From assembly GCA_021770825.1 (NCBI GenBank), contig JAETQD010000005.1, positions 62,001-126,000 on the forward strand: a DNA stretch of 64,000 nucleotides. Direction: 5' to 3'. The stretch is from Clostridium sp. (lineage in GTDB: Bacteria > Bacillota > Clostridia > Lachnospirales > Lachnospiraceae). The notes under the pieces are model-generated. The model was not told where the DNA came from. It did no database searches and saw nothing but the letters and a program-made list of their open reading frames with translations. How positions within the stretch are numbered: position 1 is the first letter of the stretch; each line of letters opens with the position of its first letter. A program made the position numbers and the translations under genes. Shown here piece after piece: positions 17,072 to 26,155 of this stretch.

Positions 17072-17854
17072 ATGGCTGAAATAGAAAGACGAGAAGATGC
17101 GGCACTAAAAAAGTGTCTGAAAGAGGCATATGGTTATTCAGATGAGCAATTGCTGAAAGAAATGGAAGAAGCGGAGCAGTCATTGAGCGACTCCGATTTC
17201 CCTGGCGCCGAAGAACGGATATATCAGAAAATTAAGGAACGTGAAGCAGCAGAAAAGAAAGCCGCCAACTCAAACGCATCAGAAGGGAAGAAAGTGGTAC
17301 GGTTTGGCAGGAAGAAGATTTTCCTGGTTGCCATATTGGCGGCTGCGTTTGTGGGATTGCTTGGTTTGACGGCTGTTGGAGAGAAGAGTTACTTCTTTAG
17401 GATGAGGGAGAAGAAGGCGGGGATTGTATTTAATAATGGGGATAATATCCAAGAGGTTAGTAATCTAGAGCGCACATATGATGAAATTGAGAGTGCATTG
17501 GATATTCAGATGTTAAAGATGGGACATATCCCTTCAAACATGGAGATTGAAGAAGTATTAATTGATGATGATAGATCTGAAATACGCTTTGATTATAAAG
17601 GCAATTCTATATACTATATACAAATAAAAAAATATAATGAGACATCAGTTGGGGTCAATTCTGGAAGGAAGGAGAAAAAATATATTTGGAATGATTGGCT
17701 CAAAAAGGAGATTACATATAGAGAGAGTAAATTAGCTGATGGACAAATGGAATATGAAGCACAGATTGTAATAGAAGAAGTTCTTTATCTTTTTTATGGA
17801 AAAATGGAATTAGAGGAGTTTAAAAATGTAGTTAAAAATCTAAGTTTCTATTAA
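17072..17854 (+). CDS. Membrane protein with DUF4367-like extracytoplasmic domain, possible anti-sigma-type regulator
   Basis: 260 residues. A cytoplasmic N-terminal segment (about 1-80, helical and charged) precedes one membrane helix (IFLVAILAAAFVGLLGLTAV, about 88-107) and an outer domain of about 150 residues that resembles DUF4367 (LKMGHIPSNMEIEEVLIDDD, IYYIQIKKY, YEAQIVIEEVLYLFYGKME). Proteins of this layout often sit beside ECF sigma factors, which suggests but does not prove an anti-sigma role with the factor at 15351. From about base 17400 the gene becomes clearly more AT-rich than its first part. Confidence 0.65.
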   Translation: MAEIERREDAALKKCLKEAYGYSDEQLLKEMEEAEQSLSDSDFPGAEERIYQKIKEREAAEKKAANSNASEGKKVVRFGRKKIFLVAILAAAFVGLLGLTAVGEKSYFFRMREKKAGIVFNNGDNIQEVSNLERTYDEIESALDIQMLKMGHIPSNMEIEEVLIDDDRSEIRFDYKGNSIYYIQIKKYNETSVGVNSGRKEKKYIWNDWLKKEITYRESKLADGQMEYEAQIVIEEVLYLFYGKMELEEFKNVVKNLSFY

Positions 17855-17910
17855 AAAATGGTCACAAAATGTAATTTTCTGCGTTTACTTTTATAGAAGG
17901 AGGAAATTAT

Positions 17911-18432
17911 ATGAAAGTAAAAAAGATATTTTTAGTGGCAGGAATTTTAACTATGTTGATGTCCATGACAGCGTTTGCAAGTGATTTAACTTGGGAAAAT
18001 CTCCCAGGACATCACAATCAAAGCGTACTACTAAGTGAAGGAGAGGTAACATCACAAGATATTGTTAACCGGAACGGAAGAGGTGAGATAATATCTACTG
18101 GAATAACAGAAATAACAAATAAACAAAATGGAGAACTTCGCGTTCGTATTAGTACATACGCTCATAATTCCGTAGATAGAATTCATCATGCTGTTTACTT
18201 AGACCAATGGAACGATACAAAACAAGATTGGGTGCAAGTAGGCTCCTGGGAGTTTGATAAGACAAAGGAAGAGACAAATGGTGAATTAGTATCTTTTTCC
18301 ACAGATTTTACTCTGACTGGCTATGAAGTCAATAAATATTATAGACTTCGCGGCATCCATGTAGTTGAACTTGGCGACGAAATGGAAGGCTGTGCCACTG
18401 AAACAGATGGTGTGAAACTCACCAAAAACTAA
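17911..18432 (+). CDS. Secreted protein of unknown function (DUF6147-like)
   Basis: 173 residues with a clear signal peptide (KKIFLVAGILTMLMSMTAFA, cleavage near AFAS). The mature part is mostly beta-strand: ISTGITEITNKQNGELRVRISTYAHNSVDRIHHAVYLDQWN, then WVQVGSWEF, YYRLRGIHVVE and a C-terminal ETDGVKL. This resembles small exported proteins of the DUF6147 type in Lachnospiraceae; I am unsure of the match. The gene is AT-rich like the end of its upstream neighbour and starts with AGGAGG. Function unknown. Confidence 0.6.
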   Translation: MKVKKIFLVAGILTMLMSMTAFASDLTWENLPGHHNQSVLLSEGEVTSQDIVNRNGRGEIISTGITEITNKQNGELRVRISTYAHNSVDRIHHAVYLDQWNDTKQDWVQVGSWEFDKTKEETNGELVSFSTDFTLTGYEVNKYYRLRGIHVVELGDEMEGCATETDGVKLTKN

Positions 18433-18554
18433 AAACGATATATAATTTGGTACCATTATATATAACTATACTTTAAGAAGGGAGCTGATACTCAAGCTTT
18501 AAACCCTAATTCATCCAAAGTCCAAAACATTTTCATTGACAGTATAAAGATAGT

Positions 18555-18600
18555 GAAACCGCCATTCCAGTCTTGTCCAACTGGGTGACGGTTTCTTTTA
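18555..18600 (+). terminator. Rho-independent terminator
   Basis: GAAACCGCCATTCCAG pairs with CTGGGTGACGGTTTC (few mismatches) and is followed by TTTTA. It closes the transcript of the secreted protein; its reverse also faces the TSCPD gene. Confidence 0.6.
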
Positions 18601-18609
18601 CATTCTGAA

Positions 18610-18855
18610 TTAATGTTCAGCCTTATACTGTTTTAAAGCTCTTGCTAACTGATCAGGACATGAGGTGGGGCGGGCGCCGCAGAGGATACCGTCGGTTCTT
18701 TTGATAACTTCGTCAATATCCATTCCTTCTACTAATTTTCCAATACCCTGAAGGTTACCGTTACAGCCGCCTGCGAATTTTACATTGGTCAGCTTGTTGT
18801 CAACTACTTCAAAAGAAATCTCACGGGAACATGTACCCTGTGTCTTATAAAGCAT
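18610..18855 (-). CDS. TSCPD-domain protein (TIGR03905 family)
   Basis: 81 residues with FAGGCNGNLQGIGKLVEGMDIDEVI and the signature ARPTSCPDQLARAL. The family resembles the C-terminal TSCPD domain of ribonucleotide reductases and has two conserved Cys; its function is not known. The frame is open further upstream, but AAAGGAGG sits directly before ATG 18855. It is a single-gene unit on the minus strand. Confidence 0.85.
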   Translation of the reverse strand: MLYKTQGTCSREISFEVVDNKLTNVKFAGGCNGNLQGIGKLVEGMDIDEVIKRTDGILCGARPTSCPDQLARALKQYKAEH

Positions 18856-19054
18856 ATGAAATCCTCCTTTTATTGTATGGGGCAAACTGCCCATTTTTTA
18901 TCAGCTTGATTATACCTATTCATAAGATATCTTGTCAAGTGAGAAGCCGGGCATGATGGAAAGAAGGAGGCAATTGGCGGGATATTAGTTGATTTTCTCA
19001 TGGCATTTCCGTATAATGGGAACTATCACAGACGAAAATCAGGAGGAAAATAGA

Positions 19055-19747
19055 ATGCTGGGTATTATCGGCGCGATGGAAGTGGAAGTGGAAAAGCTTC
19101 GTGAAATGATGGTAAATCCAGAGGTACAGACAGTGGCTGGAATGAGTTTCTGCCAGGGCACCATTAAGGGAAAAGAGGTAGTGGTGGTACGCTCCGGAAT
19201 CGGGAAAGTGAATGCGGGACTCTGCAGTCAGATTCTTGTGGACCGGTATCATGTAGACGGAATTATAAATACGGGAATTGCGGGTTCCCTTAGAAATGAA
19301 GTAAATGTAGGAGACATTGTGCTTTCCACTACGGCAGTTCAGCACGATGTGGATGCGTCCGGATTTGGTTACCAGATCGGAGAAATTCCCCAGTTGGGAA
19401 CCAAGGAATTCCCGGCAGATGAATATCTCAGGGAGCTGGCTGTGAAATGCTGCCAGAAGGCAAATCCTGATATTCAAACCTTTACCGGGCGGGTGGCCAG
19501 CGGAGACCAGTTCATTAATGATAAGGAAAAGAAAGCATGGATCCGGGAAACCTTTGATGCATATTGTACAGAAATGGAGGGAGCCGCCATTGCACAGGCC
19601 GCTTACCTGAACCGGGTTCCGTATTTGATTGTCCGCGCGATTTCCGATAAGGCGGACGACAGCGCCAACGTGGACTATAAAGAGTTTGAAGCAAAGGCCG
19701 TGGAGCATTCGGTGCGTCTGATGGTGTCTATGCTGGAAGAAATGTAA
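19055..19747 (+). CDS. mtnN: 5'-methylthioadenosine/S-adenosylhomocysteine nucleosidase
   Basis: A 230-residue purine-nucleoside phosphorylase-fold protein: IIGAMEVEVEKL (catalytic Glu region), GKVNAGLCSQILVDRY, NTGIAGSL, SGDQFI, MEGAAIAQAAYLNRVPYLIVRAISDKADDSA. It cleaves adenine from methylthioadenosine and S-adenosylhomocysteine, salvaging products of methylation and polyamine metabolism. ATG 19055 follows AGGAGG; longer reading upstream is less likely. A terminator follows directly. Confidence 0.94.
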   Translation: MLGIIGAMEVEVEKLREMMVNPEVQTVAGMSFCQGTIKGKEVVVVRSGIGKVNAGLCSQILVDRYHVDGIINTGIAGSLRNEVNVGDIVLSTTAVQHDVDASGFGYQIGEIPQLGTKEFPADEYLRELAVKCCQKANPDIQTFTGRVASGDQFINDKEKKAWIRETFDAYCTEMEGAAIAQAAYLNRVPYLIVRAISDKADDSANVDYKEFEAKAVEHSVRLMVSMLEEM

Positions 19748-19753
19748 GATCGC

Positions 19754-19789
19754 AAAAGCCTGGAAGGAGAGGTTCTTTTCCAGGCTTTT
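19754..19789 (+). terminator. Rho-independent terminator after mtnN
   Basis: AAAAGCCTGGAA and TTCCAGGCTTTT form a perfect 12-base stem with a 12-base loop, ending in a T-tract. Confidence 0.85.
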
Positions 19790-19933
19790 ACTGTTTCTGA
19801 ACCCCTTAAGAATCGAATTCTCCCGCTATTTGACGAACGATTTTTGGCTTCTCAATCTTCTCAAAAAGTTTCTAAGTGGTTATAATGGGAACCATCATCT
19901 GGAACAATCTGGACGAAGAAAGGGGAGCTATTT

Positions 19934-20998
19934 ATGTTACAATTTTTACAGACTGGAAAAATGCTGTATGTTCTTGCAGCCGTATGTGCGCTGGGAGTTC
20001 TCAGCAAGCTTGTGACAAGCAGCCTCTACAAAAGATTAATTAAAGAAACCGGAAACATGGCACTGACGAAAAATAAGAATCTGAAAACACTGAAGCAAAA
20101 AACAGAGAACATGTTCCTTCTCAGTCATGGAATCCGAAACACAGGTGCTTACATAGAAAAACAGATATATGGATTCCGCTTTATGAGGATGTCCCTGGAT
20201 GGCTGGGACAACCTTTCCGTGCAGGCAATGATTTTATGCTTCCTGGTTGGAGGCGTAGCAGCATTTGCCTCCTACTGGTACCGCTGCGATTCCTATTATA
20301 TTGTGCTTTATGGAACCATGGGAATCCTGTCCGGACTGTTTTTGGTGTTTGTTGACAATGGCGCCAATATTGCAGTGAAGAGACAGCAGCTTGCGGATTG
20401 TTTGGTAGATTATGTGGAAAACTCTCCGCATTTTTATAAAAATGTGGATAAAACCTCAGAAGGTGCAGAACTGGAAAAGAAAAGCAGCGCGGCCATCAAA
20501 TCCTTAAATCCCAGACTTCGTGATTTTGGAAGAAAGGGAGTAAAGGCAGTGCAGGAGATGGCAGCAGGTGAAGAGACAACCCTGGCAGCAGGAAAAGAAG
20601 AAGCCAGAGAGCAGGAAGGCCGTTTTCATATAGAGAAGGCAGAAAAAGATTCTGGAAAAGCAGGAAATGCCCAGACAGAACGGCAGGGCGGAAGATTTTC
20701 TGTTTTATCCAGAAAGAAGGACGGAGTCCGGGAGGAACAGGCTGGAAAAAATTCAGGCGGAGGGAAAGAACCCATCAGTACCAGCAGGCAAAATGTCCAA
20801 AAAGAGGACGAGCTTTCCCAGAGCATTGAATATCTGAGAGAAAGTCTGGAGCAGATTGCAGCCAGCAGGGAGCAGGCCAGACGAACGCCCCAGGATGCTC
20901 GAACGGCGGAAAAGCCGGGAGTGGACCGGGCCAGGAAAGAGCTGAAACCGGAGGATTTGAAATTGCTTGGGGAACTTCTGCAGGAATATTTAACTTAG
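19934..20998 (+). CDS. Membrane protein of unknown function with charged C-terminal tail
   Basis: 354 residues. An N-terminal helix (about 9-27), a short basic loop and two or three further hydrophobic helices (about 98-115 and 120-140) are followed by a long polar region (about 160-354) rich in Lys, Glu, Gln and Gly, probably disordered or coiled coil, ending in ELKPEDLKLLGELLQEYL. I do not recognise a family. GGGGAGC precedes ATG 19934. It sits upstream of pgi, which has its own promoter. Confidence 0.75.
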   Translation: MLQFLQTGKMLYVLAAVCALGVLSKLVTSSLYKRLIKETGNMALTKNKNLKTLKQKTENMFLLSHGIRNTGAYIEKQIYGFRFMRMSLDGWDNLSVQAMILCFLVGGVAAFASYWYRCDSYYIVLYGTMGILSGLFLVFVDNGANIAVKRQQLADCLVDYVENSPHFYKNVDKTSEGAELEKKSSAAIKSLNPRLRDFGRKGVKAVQEMAAGEETTLAAGKEEAREQEGRFHIEKAEKDSGKAGNAQTERQGGRFSVLSRKKDGVREEQAGKNSGGGKEPISTSRQNVQKEDELSQSIEYLRESLEQIAASREQARRTPQDARTAEKPGVDRARKELKPEDLKLLGELLQEYLT

Positions 20999-21022
20999 AG
21001 ATTGAAAAAATTTCAGTCGGCA

Positions 21023-21051
21023 TTGTCAATTGTTTAACCAAGTGATATAAT
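21023..21051 (+). promoter_or_regulatory. Sigma-A promoter of pgi
   Basis: TTGTCA (21023-21028), 17-base spacer and perfect TATAAT (21046-21051), about 50 bases upstream of the pgi start. Confidence 0.75.
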
Positions 21052-21099
21052 AAAAATCAGTATGAAATGTATCTCACACAGGAAAAGGAGAAAGGATTT

Positions 21100-22449
21100 A
21101 TGAGCAAAGAATTAGTATTTGATTATTCCAAAGCGTCAGGTTTTATCCGGGAAGAAGAAATTGCAAATATGAAGGGCGCTGTCATGAGCGCAAAGGAAGT
21201 TCTCACAGGAAAAACAGGCACTGGAAATGATTTCCTTGGCTGGATTGATCTGCCGGTTGATTATGATAAAGATGAATTTGCAAGAATCAAAAAGGCAGCA
21301 GAAAAAATCAAAGGCGATTCTGATGTGCTGCTGGTAATCGGAATCGGCGGCTCCTATCTTGGTGCCAGAGCTGCTATTGAATTTTTGTCTCATAGTTTTT
21401 ACAATGTTCTGCCGAAGGGAGCAAGAAAGACTCCGGAAATTTATTTTGTCGGAAACAGTATCAGCAGCAAATATATTAAAGATCTTCAGGATGTGTTGGA
21501 AGGAAAGGATTTCTCCATCAACATCATTTCCAAATCCGGTACAACCACAGAGCCCGCCATTGCCTTCCGTGTGTTCAAGGAAATGTTAATTAAGAAGTAT
21601 GGCAAAGAAGAAGCCAATAAGAGAATCTATGCAACAACGGATAAGGCAAGAGGAGCATTAAAGAATCTGGCAAACGAAGAGGGATATGAGTCCTTCGTGG
21701 TTCCGGATGATGTGGGAGGACGTTTCTCCGTATTGACAGCCGTTGGCCTGCTTCCGATTGCTGTAAGCGGTGCAGATATCGATAAGCTGATGGAAGGCGC
21801 AGCCTTTGCAAGAAAGACCGCTTTAGAGGCGGAGTATGAGGCAAATCCGGCCCTGTTATATGCGGCTATCCGCAATATCCTGTTGAGAAAAGGAAAACAG
21901 GTTGAAATCGTAGCAAACTATGAGCCGAGCCTTCATTATGTATCTGAATGGTGGAAACAGCTTTACGGCGAAAGCGAGGGAAAAGACCAGAAAGGTATTC
22001 TTCCGGCAGCCGTTGACCTGACAACCGATTTACACTCCATGGGTCAGTTCATCCAGGATGGTGCCCGTATCATGTTTGAGACAGTTCTCAGCGTGGAAGA
22101 GTCCCCGGCAGAGATTGTTCTGCAGGAGGAAGAAGTGGATACCGACGGCATGAATTATCTGGCCGGACAGACTGTGGATTTTGTAAACAAGAGCGCCATG
22201 AACGGAACAATTCTGGCGCACACAGACGGCAGCGTTCCGAACCTGTTAGTTAAGATTCCGTCCCAGGATGAGTACAGCCTTGGCCAGTTATTCTATTTCT
22301 TTGAGTTTGCATGCGGCATCAGCGGATATATTCTTGGAGTAAATCCGTTCAACCAGCCGGGTGTTGAAAGCTACAAGAAGAACATGTTTGCACTTCTTGG
22401 CAAACCGGGCTATGAAGAAGCAAGAGAGGCTCTGTTAAAGAGACTGTAA
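21100..22449 (+). CDS. pgi: Glucose-6-phosphate isomerase
   Basis: A 449-residue protein of the short bacterial phosphoglucose isomerase type. Motifs: [28 protein letters not shown] (sugar-phosphate site), [41 protein letters not shown] and [21 protein letters not shown]. It interconverts glucose 6-phosphate and fructose 6-phosphate in glycolysis. ATG 21100 follows AAAGGAGAAAGG; it has its own promoter. Confidence 0.96.
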   Translation: MSKELVFDYSKASGFIREEEIANMKGAVMSAKEVLTGKTGTGNDFLGWIDLPVDYDKDEFARIKKAAEKIKGDSDVLLVIGIGGSYLGARAAIEFLSHSFYNVLPKGARKTPEIYFVGNSISSKYIKDLQDVLEGKDFSINIISKSGTTTEPAIAFRVFKEMLIKKYGKEEANKRIYATTDKARGALKNLANEEGYESFVVPDDVGGRFSVLTAVGLLPIAVSGADIDKLMEGAAFARKTALEAEYEANPALLYAAIRNILLRKGKQVEIVANYEPSLHYVSEWWKQLYGESEGKDQKGILPAAVDLTTDLHSMGQFIQDGARIMFETVLSVEESPAEIVLQEEEVDTDGMNYLAGQTVDFVNKSAMNGTILAHTDGSVPNLLVKIPSQDEYSLGQLFYFFEFACGISGYILGVNPFNQPGVESYKKNMFALLGKPGYEEAREALLKRL

Positions 22450-22476
22450 AATAAAAAGAGACCGCACGCGGTACAT

Positions 22477-22502
22477 GGTATAATATCGACAGATATTATA
22501 CC
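22477..22502. repeat. Perfect 10-base inverted repeat containing TATAAT
   Basis: GGTATAATAT and ATATTATACC separated by CGACAG. Each arm contains a -10-like TATAAT on one strand, so the site could be a repressor operator or hairpin. Confidence 0.55.
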
Positions 22503-22593
22503 TGCGCCGATTCGCGTCCGACCGGAGGGCGGATAAATTCCAAAGCGAATCGCGTGCATCTTGCGGAGCATAACATGTCGGAGACATGATATA

Positions 22594-22638
22594 ATATCCT
22601 CAAGCAGGGCACTGAATATAAGACCTGCTTGAGGATAT
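22594..22638. repeat. Perfect 15-base hairpin
   Basis: ATATCCTCAAGCAGG (22594-22608) and CCTGCTTGAGGATAT (22624-22638) with a 15-base loop. No run of T follows on either strand, so it does not look like a normal terminator. Confidence 0.65.
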
Positions 22639-22782
22639 TGTCATATAAAGTGCTGTCTCTTTTATATTACAGGGGCGGCCCCCTGACTTTCCCTGCAAAA
22701 AGCCCTCGACGAGCCGGAATACACAGGCCACAGTAAGGAACTTGCGGCTTCGCAGCCTGGCGTCATCCTGGGTGGAGCAGGG

Positions 22783-23049
22783 CTATTCCTCGATTACATG
22801 AATTTCCAGATAATCAAAATCAATGGATTCAATAAAACTGTCTTTTGTAAAACGCGTCTTGTCATGGCGTTTAAAGTCTTTTATATTGGAATCCAGCCAG
22901 ATGGGCTGGCTCAAATCAAATTCGTGACAAATTTCATCCAGAGCCTGAAAGACCATGGAGGTACGGGACATGGAGTAGTCATTGTTGCATACTACGGTAT
23001 CCTTTAACAGGTGATTGTCCCTCCAGATTTTTCCCCACATTCGGAACAT
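22783..23049 (-). CDS. Conserved small protein of unknown function
   Basis: 88 residues beginning MFRMWGKIWRDNHLLKDTVV and containing FQALDEICHEFDLSQPIWLDSNIKDFKRHDKTRFTKDSFIE, ending in a Glu-rich FDYLEIHVIEE. It looks like a small hypothetical protein I associate with Lachnospiraceae. AAAGGAGG lies before ATG 23049. Cytoplasmic, no known domain. Downstream of its stop on the minus strand the RNA can fold (CCCTGC with GCAGGG) and reaches AGGGCTTTTT, a possible terminator near 22695-22785. Confidence 0.75.
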   Translation of the reverse strand: MFRMWGKIWRDNHLLKDTVVCNNDYSMSRTSMVFQALDEICHEFDLSQPIWLDSNIKDFKRHDKTRFTKDSFIESIDFDYLEIHVIEE

Positions 23050-23199
23050 GGACGGCCTCCTTTCTGTAAAAACGGGTTCTTTTGCGCCATTATATCAATA
23101 AACATACAAATTTTAAAGCTGTTTTTTGAAGATTTTACCTTGTGTGGCGGGTCAAGTTGTAGTAATCTATATATAGTACAAAAGCCAGGAGGACAAAAG

Positions 23200-24297
23200 A
23201 TGGCACAGCCGATTACGGATTACGCTGCCTTTTTTGCTGGTGCAAAGCAGGCAGTAGAGGAACTGGAACAGTTGAGACAGCAGGAACGACAGTTGGAGGA
23301 GACGGAAAAGCAACTGGAAAAAACGCTGAAGACGAAGCAGCAGACCATTGCCGATACAATTTCCCAGACTGTGAAACAGCGGTCTGATGAAATTTCAAAA
23401 AGCTATGATATAGAAATTGGAAAGACTCAGGATCGTTTAAAGAAAGCAAAATCGAAGCGGGAAAAGGCTAAAACTCAGGGGATTAAAGAGCGGATTGCGG
23501 AGAATACCCAGGAGTTGTTAAAGGAAAATGAAGAATGGAAGGGACGGATTAAAAATCTGTTCCGTGCCAATCATGTGCCGAAATTCTGCACCAGCAAGCT
23601 GTATTACTCCCTTTATTTCACCAGGGGGTTGAAAGAAACTCTGATTATGCTGGCCGCACTGCTGATTTTCTTTCTTGCCATACCATGTGGGATTTATTTT
23701 TTAATTCCTGCGCGGAAGACATGGTATCTGATCGGAATTTATGTAGGAGTCATAGGAATTTTTGGGGGAATTTACGTGAAAATCGGAAATTCCACAAAAA
23801 TAAAATATATGGATGTGCTGAAGGAAGGACGGAATATCCATGACAGGATTCGGGCCAATAAAAAGCAGATAAAGGCCATCGCCAAGGCAATTCGGAAAGA
23901 TAAAAATGACACCATATATAATCTCCAGAAATTTGACGATGAGATTGCCCAGTTGGATCAGGATTTAGCGCAGACCAATAAAAAGAAAAAGGATGCATTA
24001 AATACGTTTGAATCTGTGACAAAAACCATTCTTTCAGACGAAATCATGGGGAATAACCGGGCAGAGCTGGAAAAGCTGGAGACAGAGCTTTCCGATACTG
24101 CGGCACAGCTTAAGAGTACGCAGAATGCCGTAAAAGAAAAGGCCCTGTACATTACGGACCACTTTGAGGTGTATGTTGGTAAGGAATTTGTGACCATGGA
24201 CAGGCTGGAGGCACTGGAGAAAATTATCGCAGAGGGTGCGGCCGGCAATATCAGTGAGGCAATCACCGTATTTAAAAGCAGGGAATACGAGCGGTAA
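23200..24297 (+). CDS. Membrane-anchored coiled-coil protein of unknown function
   Basis: 365 residues. An N-terminal coiled coil of about 100 residues rich in Glu, Gln and Lys (AGAKQAVEELEQLRQQERQLEETEKQL) precedes a cluster of two hydrophobic helices (about 151-172 and 180-196), then a second coiled coil (about 205-325) and a small C-terminal domain. It resembles scaffold or envelope-stress proteins but I recognise no family. AGGAGG precedes ATG 23200; the frame is open upstream without a ribosome site. It is followed 33 nt later by a secreted peptidase. Confidence 0.78.
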   Translation: MAQPITDYAAFFAGAKQAVEELEQLRQQERQLEETEKQLEKTLKTKQQTIADTISQTVKQRSDEISKSYDIEIGKTQDRLKKAKSKREKAKTQGIKERIAENTQELLKENEEWKGRIKNLFRANHVPKFCTSKLYYSLYFTRGLKETLIMLAALLIFFLAIPCGIYFLIPARKTWYLIGIYVGVIGIFGGIYVKIGNSTKIKYMDVLKEGRNIHDRIRANKKQIKAIAKAIRKDKNDTIYNLQKFDDEIAQLDQDLAQTNKKKKDALNTFESVTKTILSDEIMGNNRAELEKLETELSDTAAQLKSTQNAVKEKALYITDHFEVYVGKEFVTMDRLEALEKIIAEGAAGNISEAITVFKSREYER

Positions 24298-24330
24298 GAG
24301 AAAATGACAGAATACAAAGGAGTAAGAGGT

Positions 24331-25293
24331 ATGAAAAAGCAGATGATCCGGCTGGCAGTTATGACAGCGGCCATATCGGCATGCATGACAGTGAGCGCAT
24401 TGGCGGCGGGCTGGAAAACGGATAATTCGGGACGGTGGTATGAAAACAGCGATGGAAGCTATCCCAGAAACCAGTGGCAGTGGATTGACAACGACGGAGA
24501 CGGAATGTCTGAGTGCTACTATTTTGACGAAAACGGATATGTCCTGACCAGCACCACAACACCGGACGGATGTGAGGTAAATGGAATCGGCGCCTGGGTG
24601 AAAGACGGAGAAATCCAGACACAGGCCGGCGGTACAAGCTCCAGCGGAAGCGGAAGCAGCAGTTACGGAACTGGATGGAATGACTGGGGAGGCTGGTACA
24701 GCGGCTATAACAGCGATCCGGAGTGGTATGATCATGTGGAGGGCTTAAGCGAAGGAGACCGGGCGGCTTACCATTATGATGCCAAGTATTATAAAGGGGA
24801 TTCCAAAACACAGGAATACGTAGATAAGGTATACGAGCAGTACAACCGCATCAGTGCGAATCCAACGGCGGAAACGGCAGCCGCAGAAATGGTATGGGTG
24901 GATATTCCCGTATGGCGGCTTAGGAACGGTCAGAAGGTGGCCGATACCACAAGAGTACAGGTTTTAAGCTCCATCGCAGACGAAGTGAAGGAGATTTTCA
25001 CAGAGATTTACAACGGACCGGAACAATTCCCCATCAACAGCATTGGCGGCTACGCATGGAGAAGCAACGGTCTGGGAAGCAATCACAGTGCAGGATTGGC
25101 CATTGACATTAACCCGGACCAGAATCCCCAGGTGAGGGCAGATGGAACCGTTATTGTGGGAAACAAATGGGAACCCGGCGTAAATCCGTACTCCATCGGA
25201 CGGGACAGTGATGTGGTAAAGGCCTTTGGAAAACATGGCTGGGGCTGGGGCGCAGCCTTCTCTACGAAAGACTATATGCATTTTGACTGGTAA
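24331..25293 (+). CDS. Secreted M15-family D,D-carboxypeptidase/endopeptidase with cell-wall-binding region
   Basis: 320 residues: signal peptide (about 1-26, ending SALAAG), an aromatic-rich cell-wall-binding repeat (GWKTDNSGRWYENSDGSYPRNQW ... YYFDENGYV), a Gly/Ser linker, then a C-terminal M15 peptidase domain. The zinc-site motifs are SNHSAGLAIDINPDQNP and HFDW at the very end. It should cut peptidoglycan peptides outside the cell. ATG 24331 follows AAAGGAGTAAGAGG. A strong terminator follows. Confidence 0.88.
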   Translation: MKKQMIRLAVMTAAISACMTVSALAAGWKTDNSGRWYENSDGSYPRNQWQWIDNDGDGMSECYYFDENGYVLTSTTTPDGCEVNGIGAWVKDGEIQTQAGGTSSSGSGSSSYGTGWNDWGGWYSGYNSDPEWYDHVEGLSEGDRAAYHYDAKYYKGDSKTQEYVDKVYEQYNRISANPTAETAAAEMVWVDIPVWRLRNGQKVADTTRVQVLSSIADEVKEIFTEIYNGPEQFPINSIGGYAWRSNGLGSNHSAGLAIDINPDQNPQVRADGTVIVGNKWEPGVNPYSIGRDSDVVKAFGKHGWGWGAAFSTKDYMHFDW

Positions 25294-25312
25294 TAGAATG
25301 AAAGCCGGAACT

Positions 25313-25345
25313 GGCGGGACATCTTTAAGGGTGTCCCGCCTTTTT
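25313..25345 (+). terminator. Rho-independent terminator
   Basis: GGCGGGACA and TGTCCCGCC form a perfect 9-base stem with a 10-base loop, followed by TTTTT. Confidence 0.9.
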
Positions 25346-25447
25346 GTGCCCTGGAATCCGGACAAGAGCCGGAAGAATTTCGTGTATAAATCCACCGGGG
25401 ACAGCCTATAATAGCGTATAGGAAAGAAAAGGAAACGGAGACAGGCC

Positions 25448-26050
25448 ATGAGATTTCGGAAACGGGAGATTTATTATTATGATACGGTTGCAGGGTTTGA
25501 AACAGAGAAGTTTGCTGGCCGGTTTTTGATGATGCTGTTGGACGAGATGCGGGAGACCGGGAAAACAGAGATTGTGTTTTTGTGCATCGGCACCGACAGG
25601 TCCACGGGAGACAGTCTGGGACCGTTAATCGGACATAAATTAAAGGAGCAGGGAATGCGAAATGCCAGGGTGTTTGGAACCCTGGAGAGTCCGGTTCATG
25701 CCATGAATCTGGGGCTTTGTATGGAGGGACTTCAGCGGAAATTCCCCAATGCCCTGGTGGTGGCGGTCGATGCATCGGTGGGAAATGTGGAACACGTGGG
25801 ATTTGTCACTCTGGGGCGCGGGCCGCTGAAGCCGGGACTGGGAGTAAAAAAAGAGCTGGGAGCAGTGGGAGATATTTTTATCACCGGAATTGTGGGCTCT
25901 TCCAGAAACGGGGACCCACTGATGTTACAGAGCATCCGGCTTTCGGTGGTGATGCGGCTTGCGGACTGCATCAGCCGCAGTATCTGTCTGGGGATGAATC
26001 TCATTGGGAGACGTGTCGAAAACTTTTCCGGGGAGCCGTCCCCGTTTTGA
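25448..26050 (+). CDS. yyaC: YyaC-family spore protease-like protein
   Basis: 200 residues with IVFLCIGTDRSTGDSLGPLIGHKL, ARVFGTLESPVHAMNL and ALVVAVDASVGNVEHVGFVTLGRGPLKPGLGVKKELGAVGD, the pattern of the YyaC family, related to the spore germination protease GPR. It marks the organism as a spore-former. A TATAAT lies at 25407-25412 without a good -35. The LysM gene follows after 105 nt. Confidence 0.88.
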   Translation: MRFRKREIYYYDTVAGFETEKFAGRFLMMLLDEMRETGKTEIVFLCIGTDRSTGDSLGPLIGHKLKEQGMRNARVFGTLESPVHAMNLGLCMEGLQRKFPNALVVAVDASVGNVEHVGFVTLGRGPLKPGLGVKKELGAVGDIFITGIVGSSRNGDPLMLQSIRLSVVMRLADCISRSICLGMNLIGRRVENFSGEPSPF

Positions 26051-26155
26051 CAGGTTTTGCAGATGGGCCATGCTATACTTTCGTTTGAATAAAAGGGAAG
26101 CGGCCGGAGTGGGTTTACCTGGCCGGCCCGGCGAAGAATATAGCGAGGTGAGATC

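Larger units (their letters stand above)
22450..22782. other. Long intergenic region packed with palindromes, no gene recognised
   Basis: 333 bases between pgi and a convergent small gene. It holds several hairpins: ACCGC/GCGGT (22461-22472), GGTATAATAT/ATATTATACC (22477-22502), CGATTCGC with GCGAATCG (about 22510-22553), CATGTC/GACATG (22574-22588), a 15-base stem (22594-22638) and CAGGGG/CCCCTG (22670-22685). A TATAAT preceded by TGA lies at 22590-22595. I see no open frame. It may encode a small RNA or be an assembly of repeats. Confidence 0.6.

Noticed and set aside
22690-22785. 6S or SRP RNA in the structured region
   Set aside because: The conserved loops of these RNAs were not found; only general folding is visible.
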